The notes under the pieces were generated by a model that was given only the letters and a program-made list of their open reading frames with translations, ran no database searches and was not told the DNA's origin. Positions 1 to 10,587 of a DNA stretch of 64,000 nucleotides are shown piece after piece. Origin of the DNA: Lumbricus terrestris (taxonomy: Eukaryota; Annelida; Clitellata; Crassiclitellata; Lumbricidae); contig OX457053.1 in the NCBI GenBank assembly GCA_949752735.1, forward strand, positions 29,969,563 through 30,033,562, in the 5' to 3' direction. Position numbers and translations under genes: made by a program. Within the stretch, counting starts at the first letter, position 1; the number at the start of each line of letters is the position of its first letter.

Positions 1-230
1 CGTGTTGGTGATGTCAATCACCTAGATAAGTGTTTGTGTTGCCCGAACCCGAACTTCTGATTAAAGGATTGTGCAAGGAAACAGACGACCCTGGGTCGTG
101 CGATAGTTAATCATGTAGCAGGCTAAGGATGATTCTACTGTTTCGCGTTAGTTTGTTTCTGCATTCTGTTGGAGCGCTTTGTTACAGTTGCGTTATAACA
201 TTGGGTGCATGGGTAGGAACAGTCGGTGAC

Positions 231-500
231 CCTGTAGTCCAAATTTACATTTGCCGGATGCTTTAGGCCCGAGGTATGGAAATTTGTAGAGGGGTTGACC
301 GTTGTTTGAATGGTTCATCTACTGTTTGTTTTCCCGGGTTTCACCATTTGGGTAGGCGGAACCAGTAGTCCAGATTTACATTTGCCGGATGCTGTATTTT
401 GATATAGGCCCGAGGTATGGAAATTTGTAGAGGGGTTGACCGTTGTTTGAATGGTCCAGTACCGTTTGTTGGTTTCCCCGTGGTTTCACCACTTGAGTAG
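231..500. repeat. Two-copy direct repeat, about 132 bp unit, in a possible retroelement leader
   Basis: The block beginning GTAGTCCAAATTTACATTTG near 234 recurs near 366, and both copies continue through GGCCCGAGGTATGGAAATTT and GAGGGGTTGACCGTTG. Tandem leader repeats upstream of a gag-like ORF are also seen in the GMR1 element at 4899-15967, so this may be the leader of a separate degraded retroelement. The assignment is inference; only the duplication is directly visible. Confidence 0.6.
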
Positions 501-790
501 GTGGGGGAGAGTGTAAAGGACCAGCCCTTAGCTCACGTGCCACGTGATACGGCCAAACGGTATAGTGGAAACCGCCGAGATTTAGCGGGCGCCAATTAAT
601 CACCCATAGCGACCGACTGATAGTTAACGCTTTAAGATTAAGATCTTTCCTTTTTCTGGTTGCGTTCTGTAATGGCTGACACGTTGTCATATGGCCGGTT
701 TTAGTAATTTTAGTTGAATCGGACAGTTTGTTTGCGATTTTACTTTAATGATAATACACTGCGAGTGGTGATTAAGTTTGCGAATCTTGT

Positions 791-1363
791 GTGTTGTTTG
801 TTGGTGAACTGATGCAAGAGAAAATGGCAACCCAACAAAAACATTCCTCCCATGATTCAACCCTTAATACTGCCCACGTGTACTCGAACATTAATAACTC
901 CGCCTGCGATCGAGCAGAAGACGCATTCACACGGGATCAGAGGGAAACTATAATTACAACCGCGGCGGACGACGAGGCCCGAGCGGATGCCCGAGTAGGA
1001 CTCATGCAGTTATGGCACGCTAGCGTGGTGTCAGGCCAATTAGAAGCAGACTACGGCAGGGAGCAGTCGGACCCAGCCCGACCCCTGGCGGCGGGCGTTC
1101 TCGGACAGAGAACCGGCGACGATATGTCCTTTATTCCACTCGAGCGGCGTCCTGGTAGAATAACCGCTAACTCTGAAATATACGACTCCTATTCAATGAA
1201 CCATTCTGATTTGCAACCTATTCCGAATTCTGACTCTCTAGATTATCAAGCTACAACGCCTCTTCATAATCATCCATCCATTGCTCCCTCGGCGTCCCCC
1301 TTCGATGAGATAGCGATGACATCAAGGGGGCAAAAGTTTACAATCCGATGGAAGAGAAGATAG
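791..1363 (+). CDS. Unassigned ORF, possibly a gag-like ORF or a gene fragment
   Basis: An uninterrupted frame of 190 codons. The first ATG with a reasonable context is the internal one at 824, because the frame opens at a non-ATG codon. The product is hydrophilic, rich in Asp, Arg and Ser, with no signal peptide, membrane segment, zinc knuckle or recognisable domain. It follows tandem leader repeats, as gag does in many LTR elements, but no protease, integrase or RT follows and no LTR pair was found. It could be the remnant of a retroelement, a lineage-specific gene or chance. The length and composition favour past coding capacity, but I do not recognise the family. Confidence 0.35.
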   Translation: MLFVGELMQEKMATQQKHSSHDSTLNTAHVYSNINNSACDRAEDAFTRDQRETIITTAADDEARADARVGLMQLWHASVVSGQLEADYGREQSDPARPLAAGVLGQRTGDDMSFIPLERRPGRITANSEIYDSYSMNHSDLQPIPNSDSLDYQATTPLHNHPSIAPSASPFDEIAMTSRGQKFTIRWKRR

Positions 1364-2390
1364 CGTGAAGCTACAGCACTGTATTTTGACGGTGGGACAG
1401 ATATAACTATATGCTTGCAGTCATTTAGTCATAAATATCAAATAATGAAGTGTATACATGTACATGTTTGACACGAGAACTAGGATCACTTTATTTAGGG
1501 CATAGGCCTATCTCACCAAACAGTAGATTAGCCGCAGGAATTTTCGAAGCAATGCGCGAGTTCTTGTCTGATAGGCTTAATTATATTTCTTTCAGTTTAA
1601 TAATAGCTGTTGGCTGTGATGGAACGGCGGTAAATACAGAGAAGCATGCTGGGACAATGGAGTAATAAGAAAGCTGGAGTTACATGCAGGCATTCTCTCC
1701 AGTGGTTTATCTGCATGTTTCATTTCAATGAGTTGACGTTACGACATTTATTTGCTCATCATTGCATCAAGACCATACTCTGATAGAAAGGTTGTTGATT
1801 TAATATATATTCAAAAGAATGGCTACTAAGGTTACCCAGAAATTGTTTAAGTGAATATGATGATTGATGAGAAAAAACACATGCAGAACTGGTAGCCAGA
1901 AGAATTAAAATAGCAAGGAAAACTGATCGCTGTCTATTATCAGTTCATGTGATATTAGAACATTCACAATCCCAAAACTGAATGTAGAAGCCACTGTATA
2001 CCGTGTTCTAGTTAACTGGTTGGATGTTTCCAGACTTGAACCTCAAATAACTTGCAAGTTTAAGAAAAATAATCTTAAGGAATGCATTAAAACTGGCAGT
2101 ATGTTACCGGTAGATCTTGAAAAATACCATTACCACAAGCATGCATTCAAAGTTGTACAGACGCAGCAAGGTCAGTTTGTAGAACGTAGAGAAGGCCACA
2201 TTCGAAGAAAGCGCGAATTCTCAAAAGCGTGGTCAAACATACCACAAAAAGTGAGTGGACTATATAATATGAGTGAAACGCATTGTCAGCATGTGAACAT
2301 TTTGTGAAGCGTAATTAAGGACAACAAGTTTCTCTCAATTTTAATAATAATTTCATTCCATTTTTTAAGTTAGAATAATGCATTGGGGAC
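1364..2390. other. Unannotated AT-rich DNA
   Basis: No recognisable gene or repeat. A frame of 95 codons at 2020-2307 opens at TTG, is Lys/His-rich and matches no family I know. It could be an old pseudogene piece, but there is no splice or repeat context to support that. Confidence 0.4.
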
Positions 2391-2560
2391 CGTCCATAAA
2401 TGACGTCACGTAACTGGAGGGGGAGAGGTAATTGGTCACTGGTCACACATCTATGACGATTTGTGACGGTCTATTGCTAGATATCATGTGACTTTTGTTT
2501 TAACGTGTGACGAGGGGTCAAAGGGGATCACCACAAATTGCGTGACGTCATTTATGGACG
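2391..2560. mobile_element. MITE with 20 bp terminal inverted repeats
   Basis: The left end CGTCCATAAATGACGTCACG at 2391-2410 is perfectly inverted at 2541-2560. The inner part shows further imperfect inversion (GTGAC words) and has no ORF. The target duplication is not clear from the flanks, so the superfamily cannot be fixed. The size and structure are those of a non-autonomous DNA transposon. Confidence 0.75.
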
Positions 2561-4229
2561 TGCTTGTGGCTCATGGATGTCGGAATGGCCAAGCAAATTC
2601 ACATGCTGTGCCATAAAATGTGGCTCACAATATTCCTATTTTTAAGCCTAATTAATACTTCAGATAAGAAAATAGTCAAATTTCAGCAGTGTTAATGCAA
2701 TGCTCAATGGTACGGTATACTCGAATTAATTTCAGGGCCATGGCGGCAAAGTTAAGCAGCATGTCAGAATCAAAATTTCTATGCCAGACACTATTATATG
2801 CATATAGGAGCAACAAATTAATATATGCCAAACATAATCCTTTCTGGTCACTATGCCCTATTGTTTAGGGCAGTTAACAATTAGAGTCACTTTAAATTTC
2901 CATTACAGCAGAAATTTTTCAATTAGGCCTATACGCATTTTTCAATAAAGGGGATAGAATGGTTTATCCCTCCGGATAGTCTAGATCGGTTAATTCCATC
3001 CGGGGATAGACTAATTCACCCCACGGATAGTTTTAAGAACAGATAGCATATCACGTGACACCGGCGCTCCATCTAGCTGAATGATGTAACCATCAACTCC
3101 TGACAGTTGACGAATATCACGTAGCATAATTATTAAATTATTAATATTATTAATATTTCTTGCGCACGCGCGCTTACAGACTATAACCACGCTTTAGTTC
3201 CCGCCTATGTAAGTGGTTTAATTCCTAAGTGTGTCTTGTGAATCGCACATGTCGCAAGCACAAAGAAGTGTCGTTGCTAGTCGCATCTTAGGGCTAAGGC
3301 AGTACTTAAGATAAGACACCGTGTCGCTGCTAACTCATACTTAAAATTAGGGATTAACATTGAGATAAATTTGCTTAATGGATAATAGCACAATAATTCG
3401 CTACACATGCATGCACCGTCATAAATTTCATTCGCAGGACATGCATCTTAATGTCCGATTATAAGGCGAAGAGACAGATTAAGAAAAATTGACTTAGGTG
3501 CAGAAGCAGGCAGGGATAGCAATTGGTGTGAAGGGCCAAGATTTGTTTGAGGTACTACACAAGTGGTCATTGCATCATTCCTAGGATACAAACGGACCAA
3601 ACGCTTTCCTATATTGATCATTGTATACGTCAGACATCCTCATATAATAACCCCCATCGGTGCATGGGGTTTTGCTAGCAAACCCTCAGTGTGTGATGCT
3701 GGCGTACTCTACGTTCATCAGTAGGTTACAGAGGAATGAATTGTTTATCTTATAAATTATGTTGGAAAGGGACAATACAGACGTTTAGTGCCAGGGCAGT
3801 CAACAACAGAAATGTCACTCTCTGCGCCTACCAGTTTGGCCGGTTATGTAAGACTTGAAAAGACAGCCGCCATTAATGAAGCGATTGATGAGTTCTAGGG
3901 AGCATCGTTATCTTTATTAATTCAAAATGTCGATCGGCAATGTGATTTGTTGGAACTTATGACGATCGGTAATTTGATTGGCTGAAACTTAAGACAGTAT
4001 AGCTGTCCCGATGTATTATGGTGGATGCACTGGTGAGGCCGATATAATAATTATTTGGTCTGAGAGTAAAACGTATTATTTGTATGACCCCAATTATTGT
4101 GCACATATTAGTGACATATATGATGAACATTGCGACAACGTGTATCTGTTTTGGGTAAAAAAAAATCCGCTACTATCAGTCTAACGTACAGGCCGAAGTA
4201 ACAGATTATACACGTCATATTTTCGTCAT
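2561..4229. other. Unannotated AT-rich DNA
   Basis: No gene is supported here. Short self-complementary stretches occur (for example the GGATAG-rich block near 2950-3035), but nothing has clean termini. Confidence 0.4.
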
Positions 4230-4472
4230 CTGGGGTGGGAGGGGGCGGTAAAGTAGTGGTTAACACGCTGGCCAATAGTGCGAGAGGTAGTGAGTTCGAG
4301 CTCCCGTTGGGCGGATTTGCTTTGTAGGCTGCCATTGGCGCAGTGTAATTACAAAGCTGTTTGTTCAGTTAGTAGTTAAGTTTAATTAAGGTTACTGCAT
4401 AACTTGTAAATGTAAAGCGCAGTGCGTCTTGCAGGTGTTTAATTAAAGAAAATATATTATTATTATTATTTA
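4230..4472 (+). repeat. tRNA-derived SINE with ATT-repeat tail
   Basis: An A-box-like stretch (AGTGGTTAACACGCTGG, about 4255-4271) is followed by a B-box-like GAGTTCGAGCTCCC (4292-4305), the spacing of a tRNA-type RNA polymerase III promoter. The unit ends in an (ATT)n tail around 4455-4472. No tRNA cloverleaf is intact, so this is a SINE and not a tRNA gene. Confidence 0.65.
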
Positions 4473-4805
4473 CGTCATATTTTCGTTATTGTTTACGTCA
4501 TATTTACGAGTTGGCAGCAAAGATGAAGTATTCACTTCCTACCCTTTGTGACGTCACATTAAAATGCTGTAACAGTAGGCCTACTACAATAACATTATAT
4601 TCTGTACAATTGCGAATTAGTATAGCACTTCTGTTGGAATGTCTCAAGAAGACCTCGGGGAACGGACGAAAAATCACTATTGAGTATAGAATAGTTTTCG
4701 ATTACGGAAATTGCCCGATGTTAAAATTACAGAAAGACTGAATTAATTGTAACTTTATAACCTTCACTGGCGTAATCATTTTTGATAGCCTTACAAGGGA
4801 GCCTG

Positions 4806-4890
4806 ATGATGATGATGATGATGATGACGACGACTACGACTACGACGACGACGATGATGATGACGATGAAGACGATGACGATGATGATGC
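4806..4890. repeat. (GAT/GAC)n microsatellite
   Basis: Imperfect trinucleotide array ending just before the target duplication of the LTR element that starts at 4899. Confidence 0.85.
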
Positions 4891-4898
4891 ATGGTGAT

Positions 4899-5103
4899 TG
4901 TCAGGATTGTTCTGGCAGAGGTGGGTACATACTTATTTTTCTGTTGTGATATACGTGTAATAATAGCAGGTGAACAGTGTCGAGATAGGTATGATGGTGA
5001 CTGGACGGATAAATGGAAGAACACAACGAGAAGATATAATATACTTTATTGAAAAGATTTAACGTTGTTATTTCTTTAAATACGACGGGGAAAACTCCTC
5101 ACA
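4899..5103 (+). repeat. 5' LTR of the first GMR1-type element
   Basis: Starts TGTCAGG and ends CTCACA, with the usual TG...CA termini. It matches the 3' LTR over 205 bp with one apparent substitution (A versus G in GGCAGAGG/GGCAGGGG). It is preceded by target duplication GTGAT. Confidence 0.95.
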
Positions 5104-5123
5104 TTTGGTGCCGTGACCAGGAT
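5104..5123 (+). promoter_or_regulatory. Primer binding site, tRNA-His type
   Basis: Two bases after the LTR comes TGGTGCCGTGACCAGGAT. Its first 12 bases complement the 3' CCA end and acceptor stem of animal tRNA-His (tRNA ending GTCACGGCACCA). The match weakens in the T-stem part. Confidence 0.75.
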
Positions 5124-5190
5124 ATTGTCCGAGACAGACCAGGATTAAGGTCATCGGGATATTCGGAGAGACTGTGGTTTTCGTCTCGGC

Positions 5191-6510
5191 CATGGTGTAA
5201 GAAGGGATGGTGTGCGCACTTGGCTGAAATTTATGGCTAAAGGCGCTAGATGGCGATGGCGTTCCCAATTGACGGACCTCGCCCATAAGCCTAATGAAAT
5301 TTCATGATATTGTATGGCATACATACTTATACTCCTTCACTGCACGTCCGTTCCCTAATGCCAGTCTCATGTCTGGACGAAGGAGGAGGGCGACACAAAT
5401 TATCTTTGCTATGTTCTGTTTCATTTGCTCTTTGTCTCCTGTGTTTCGTGTTCTCTGTTCCATGTGATGCTGTGTTCCCTGTGTTCCAATGTTCTCCATG
5501 TCCTCTGACCCCGATGTTCCTATCGATGTTCCGTGTTCTCTTGTTCTCTGTGATGCGCCTTCTGTTCCCTGTTAATTGATGTTCCGTGTTCCCTGTGTTC
5601 CTTGTTCCCTGATGTTCCCTGTGATATACCAGGTTCCTTATGTTCCATGGGCCTTAATTATATATATCCCTTATGTTCCACGGACCTTGTTGTTATTTCG
5701 CGCCCTTTGTTTTCTAATGTCGCAGGCGTTCAATGTGATGTTCCATGTTCCCTGGTGTTCCCTGTTTTTATGTCCCACAGCCCTTGCTACATATTCCGCG
5801 TTCCATATGTTCCTTAATATTTCTGATGTTTATCCTGATGATTCATGTTCCTTAATTATGTTTCCCGTTCCGCGTTCCTTAATGTTTCTGATGTTCCCTC
5901 AGGTATTCCATGTTCCTTGTGCTCCACGGTCTTTGTTGCGTGTTCCGCGTTTCGTATTTTTAATGCCTCTGAAGCTCCCGCGATGTTCTTTGTTTCTTAT
6001 GTTCCCTGATGTTCCTTGTGTTCCAATTCCTTGTTGCACTTTCCATATTCCATGTTCCTTAATGTTTCCGATGTTTCCCCTGATGTTCCATGTTCCTTAC
6101 GTTCTGCAGTCCTTGTGGCATGTTCCGTAATGCATGCATGTTCCGTCTTCCTCGTCCAATATGTTCTCTGAGCAATGTTCTCTGTGATGCTTCATGTTCT
6201 TTACGTTCCACGCTCTTTGTTGTATATTCGCTTAGTCCTATGTTCCCTGGTGTTCCGTATGACGTTCCATGTTCCCTGCAATGTTACCTGATCCTCATCA
6301 CCCCTTATATGTTCCAAGTGATACTCCCTGCTATGTTCCTGCCCTCTCCTTGTCCATATGTTCCATGTTTCGAACGTTTCTTATACTTCTTGCTCTATAT
6401 TGTATATGCTGCCAACCATCAACTGGGGACAGCAGCGCCACCTGCTGAAATGCCAAAAACAATGTATGGCCAGTATAAGAAGTGCGCACACCATCCCTTC
6501 TTACACCATG
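5191..6510. mobile_element. Non-autonomous P-like (or hAT-like) DNA transposon, 1320 bp
   Basis: Perfect 31 bp terminal inverted repeats begin CATGGTGTAAGAAGGGATGG and lie at 5191-5221 and 6480-6510. The 8 bp flanks GTCTCGGC (5183-5190 and 6511-6518) are a direct target duplication. A 31 bp TIR starting with CA, with an 8 bp GC-rich duplication, is the layout of P elements; hAT elements also make 8 bp duplications, so P is a preference and not proven. The interior is a degenerate minisatellite with no transposase. Several open frames inside (for example 5576-6130) are by-products of the repeat. Confidence 0.85.
5440..6370. repeat. Degenerate TGTTCC-rich minisatellite inside the P-like element
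   Basis: Dozens of variants of (A/G)TGTTCC(A/C)TG in irregular spacing fill most of the transposon interior. The array creates long Phe/Pro/Val/Cys-rich open frames that are not genes. Confidence 0.8.
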
Positions 6511-7257
6511 GTCTCGGCGTGAATTCATTTTTTCTGCGTAGAAGGTGACACGGTGAAGGTCATCGGGATATTCGGAGAGACTGTGGTTTTCGTCTCGGCG
6601 TGAATTCATTTTTTCTGCGTAGAAGGTGACACGGTGAAGGTCATCGGGATATTCGGAGAGACTGTGGTTTTCGTCTCGTCGTGAATTCATTTTCCTGTGT
6701 TGAACGTTATACGGTGAAGGTCATCGGGATATTCGGAGGAACTGTGGTGTTGTGTCAGCGCCTCGTCTTGAAGTCATTTTCCGGCGTTGGACACCAGACC
6801 GCTCCCGTCCTCTGAAGTTCACAGAGGAAGCGGCCTACCAGCTCACACAGTAAACCAGTCCGCAGGGCTGGAATTTAAACCTTCCTCGCCATCGTCTTCC
6901 GATATGCGGGAAAATAAATTCGCCACACCGACCGTTGCACACCGAAGTGTGGATTCAGGCTATCCTCTGACGACGCAGCTGTAGCTCTGGTTGTGGGTCG
7001 GGTTCAACATTTCTGGTCCCTTTGGCGAACTTTTCATGAGTGGACAGTGAAGAGTTAAGGAACTATATTGCAACCAAGTCAAGTGTTGTGGTGTCAAGGA
7101 CATTGGAGTCAACGTTTCTACACCATTGTGCCTATCTACACCATTTCTACGCCATCTGGATTCGGAAGCAAGGACAATATCTAAGGATTTTTCCTGGAGG
7201 GTATCATTGGTTCTTGTCTTGTTCTGTCAGTAGTTTTTGTGTGTCTATTAACACAAC

Positions 7258-7410
7258 ATGGAAGAAGAACGTGAGAAACTGAAGTTTTTTAGTGCAGATG
7301 CATTAATTGGTTTGTTAGTTAAAGCTGGTTCAGATGTGGACACCATTGTAACTTTAAACAAGGAACAGCTTATTGAATTGTGTTTGGTGGCAAAGGGTTT
7401 AAAGGAAGGT
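7258..7410 (+). CDS. gag: gag, N-terminal piece of the first GMR1-type element
   Basis: Starts at ATG 7258 (context AACATGGAA) after the leader repeats and runs 51 codons up to the foldback insertion at 7411. The product begins MEEEREKLKFF and is acidic and helical. The same reading frame resumes at 10588, just after the second copy of the 4 bp target duplication, so this is the true N-terminus of the gag frame and not a separate small gene. Confidence 0.8.
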
Positions 7411-10400
7411 GGGTCATTCCATGTCAAATCAACCAGCAAAGTGGCAATTTGCCATCACACCCCTTCAGATTTTTCTGAAAATTTTTGCACATAAACTACA
7501 TGCAATATAAGGAATAACAGTGAAAATTTGAGCAGAATATCTCAAAATTTGACCGAGATATTAATTTTTGAACTTAATGACCAAAAAACGAACCGCGAGA
7601 AAACGGCATGATACACCAAGTTTAGACTGTTATATCTCGGCCATAAAACGAGCAAGAGGGCTGAAATATTTTATGTATAATCAGTTTTTTGTGCTCTTTC
7701 CAAATATGCAAGAACCAGGATGGAGTTATTTTTGGTTTTCAATTTAAAAAATACTAAATATCGCACAGACGCCAATTCTCACTCAAGTTGTGGACATCAT
7801 GTCAGCAGGCAGGAATGAGCTGTAACAAAACTTGTACTTGTTTTATATTGAGGCACATTGGTACTCATCAGACATATAGTTAGTACCTGATTAGTTTCAT
7901 CATTAGTGTGTTTTCCACCGACGTTTTCTTTGTCGTGATCGTGAAAATAGGGTCCATAGCTTGTCAAAAAAGTGACAATGTGTATCTTTTGAAATTGATG
8001 AAAATTTGCACATATATTGAGGACATGCAGATCCTTCATTGGTGCAAAATTCAGGATGGTGTTCAGCTGCGTTTCTGGGAAAAAAAATTTTGAAGTCGAC
8101 CAATAATTGCTATGTCGCGAGCAAATGGCATGATCCACAACGTTTGGACTGTCATATCTAGACCAGGAAATGAACCAGAGGACTGATATTGTTGTCATGT
8201 AATCAGTTTCTCATGCTCTTTCCAGGTATGTAAGAATGTTGGTTGTATTCCCAGTGATTTTTAGTTTATAATTTTGTAAATATTGCACAAATGCCAATTT
8301 ACATTTATTCGGACATGAAAACTGCATGATCCACAATGTTTGGACTGTCATATCTAGGCCAGGTAATGAACCAGAGGACTGATATTGTTGTCATGCAATC
8401 AGTTTCTTATGCTCTTTCCAGGGATGTAAGAATGTTGGTTGTATTCCCAGTGATTTTTAGTTTATAAGTTTGTAAATATTGCACAAATGCCAATTTACAT
8501 TGATTCGGACATAAAAACTGCATGATCCACAATGCTTGGACTGTCATATCTAGGCCAGGAAATTAACCAGAGGACCGATAATGTTGTCATATACTCAGTT
8601 TACTGTGCTCTTTCCAGATATGTAAGAATGTTGGTTGCATTTCTTGTGATTTTTAATTTATAAATTTGTAAATATTGCAAAAATTCCCATTTACCGTATA
8701 TTTCTTTGGACATGCATAATTGTATATATCTCACTCAGATATATCCTCTTTCACATGATGATGACTCACTTAGATAGCTAGATATCCTCCAGATAATTTT
8801 TTACTTTCATCTATTTCCATAATTAACATTGTGTGAAATGGAAAATTGTGAGTCATTATCATATGAAAGAAGTATGTCTGAGTATATCTAGAATAAAATA
8901 TACAATCGTATGTGTCCGAATAAGTGCAAGTTTGCATTTGCGCAAAATTTTCAAATTAGAAATCACTGGGAATACAACCAACATTCTTACATACCTGGAA
9001 AGAGCACAAGAAACTGATTACATGACAACAATACCAGTCCTCTGATTCATTTCCTGGTCTAGATATGACAGTCCAAGCATTGTGGATCATGCAGTTTTCA
9101 TGTCCGAATCAATGTAAATTGGCATTTGTGCAATATTTACAAACTTATAAACTAAAAATCACTGGGAATACAACCAACATTCTTACATCCCTGGAAAGAG
9201 CATGAGAAACTGATTACATGACAACAATATCAGTCCTCTGGTTAATTTCCTGGCCTAGATATGACAGTCCAAACATTGTGGATCATGCAGTTTTCATGTC
9301 CGAATCAATGTAAATTGGCATTTGTGCAATATTTACAAACTTATAAACTAAAAATCACTGGGAATACAATCAACATTCTTACATCCCTGGAAAGAGCATA
9401 AGAAACTGATTGCATGACAACAATATCAGTCCTCTGGTTAATTTCCTGGCCTAGATATGACAGTCCAAGCATTGTGGATCATGCAGTTTTCATGTCCGAA
9501 TCAATGTAAATTGGCATTTGTGCAATATTTATAAACTTATAAACTAAAAATCACTGGGAATACAACCAACATTCTTACATCCCTGGAAAGAGCATAAGAA
9601 ACTGATTGCATGACAACAATATCAGTCCTCTGGTTCATTTCCCGGCCTTGATATGACAGTCCAAACATTGTGGATCATGCAGTTTTCATGTTCGAATAAA
9701 TGTAAATTGGCATTTGTGCAATATTTACAAAATTATAAACTAAAAATCACTGGGAATACAACCAACATTCTTACATACCTGGAAAGAGCATGAGAAACTG
9801 ATTACATGACAACAATATCAGTCCTCTGGTTCATTTCCTGGTCTAGATATGACAGTCCAAACGTTGTGGATCATGCCATTTGCTCGCGACATAGCAATTA
9901 TTGGTCGACTTCAAAAAATAATTTTCCAGAAACGGAGCTGAACACCATCCTGAATTTTGCACCAATGAAGGATCTGCATGTCCTCAATATATGTGCAAAT
10001 TTTCATCAATTTCAAAAGATACACATTGTCACTTTTTTGACAAGCTATGGACCCTATTTTCACGATCACGACAAAGAAAACGTCGGTGGAAAACACACTA
10101 ATGATGAAACTAATCAGGTACTAACTATATGTCTGATGAGTACCAATGTGCCTCAATATAAAACAAGTACAAGTTTTGTTACAGCTCATTCCTGCCTGCT
10201 GACATGATGTCCACAACTTGAGTGAGAATTGGCGTCTGTGCGATATTTAGTATTTTTTAAATTGAAAACCAAAAATAACTCCATCCTGGTTCTTGCATAT
10301 TTGGAAAGAGCACAAAAACTGATTATACATAAAATATTTCAGCCCTCTTGCTCGTTTTATGGCCGAGATATAACAATCTAAACTTGGTGTATCATGCCGT

Positions 10401-10583
10401 TTTCTCGCGGTTCGTTTTTTGGTCATTAAGTTCAAAAATTAATATCTCGGTCAAATTTTGAGATATTCTGCTCAAATTTTCACTGTTAATCCTTATATTG
10501 CATGTAGTTTTTGTACAAAAATTTTCAGAAAAATCCAAAGGGGTGTGATGTACACCCCTGGTTGATTTGACGTGGAATGACCC
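7411..10583. mobile_element. 3.17 kb palindromic foldback DNA transposon, non-autonomous
   Basis: The ends are inverted (GGGTCATTCC at 7411 and GGAATGACCC ending at 10583), and the inversion continues for over a kilobase into each arm. For example, the antisense frame at 7797-8198 and the sense frame at 9806-10207 encode nearly the same 133 residues. Flanks AGGT (7407-7410 and 10584-10587) are a 4 bp target duplication. Each arm contains tandem units of about 196 bp. There is no transposase. The 4 bp duplication and GRG-like terminus would fit a Sola-type family, but that is only a suggestion. Confidence 0.88.
8100..9900. repeat. Tandem 196 bp units in opposite orientation in the two foldback arms
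   Basis: In the right arm the word GTGGATCATGC recurs at about 9080, 9278, 9474, 9670 and 9867. In the left arm its complement GCATGATCCACAA recurs at about 8127, 8322 and 8519. The left arm thus has three units and the right arm five, so the palindrome is asymmetric. A non-repeated core of about 250 bp lies near 8690-8940. Confidence 0.85.
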
Positions 10584-10587
10584 AGGT

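Larger units (their letters stand above)
5147..6790 (+). repeat. Leader tandem repeats of about 81 bp, split by a nested transposon
   Basis: The word AAGGTCATCGGGATATTCGG occurs at 5147, 6556, 6637 and, with changes further along, 6717. If the insert at 5191-6510 plus one target copy is subtracted, the first spacing is also 81 bp, so the leader had about four tandem copies before the insertion. The last copy is partial and diverged. Confidence 0.85.

Noticed and set aside
5576..6130. 184-codon frame rich in Phe, Pro and Val
   Set aside because: It is a translation of the TGTTCC minisatellite inside a transposon; overlapping frames of similar length exist.
7797..8198. 133-codon frame, and its near-twin at 9806-10207 on the other strand
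   Set aside because: The two are the arms of the foldback element; no protein family, no start context, and each lies in a repeat unit.
8100..9900. Regularly spaced repeats reminiscent of a CRISPR array
   Set aside because: Units are 196 bp, contiguous and inverted between arms, in a eukaryotic transposon; no repeat-spacer structure.
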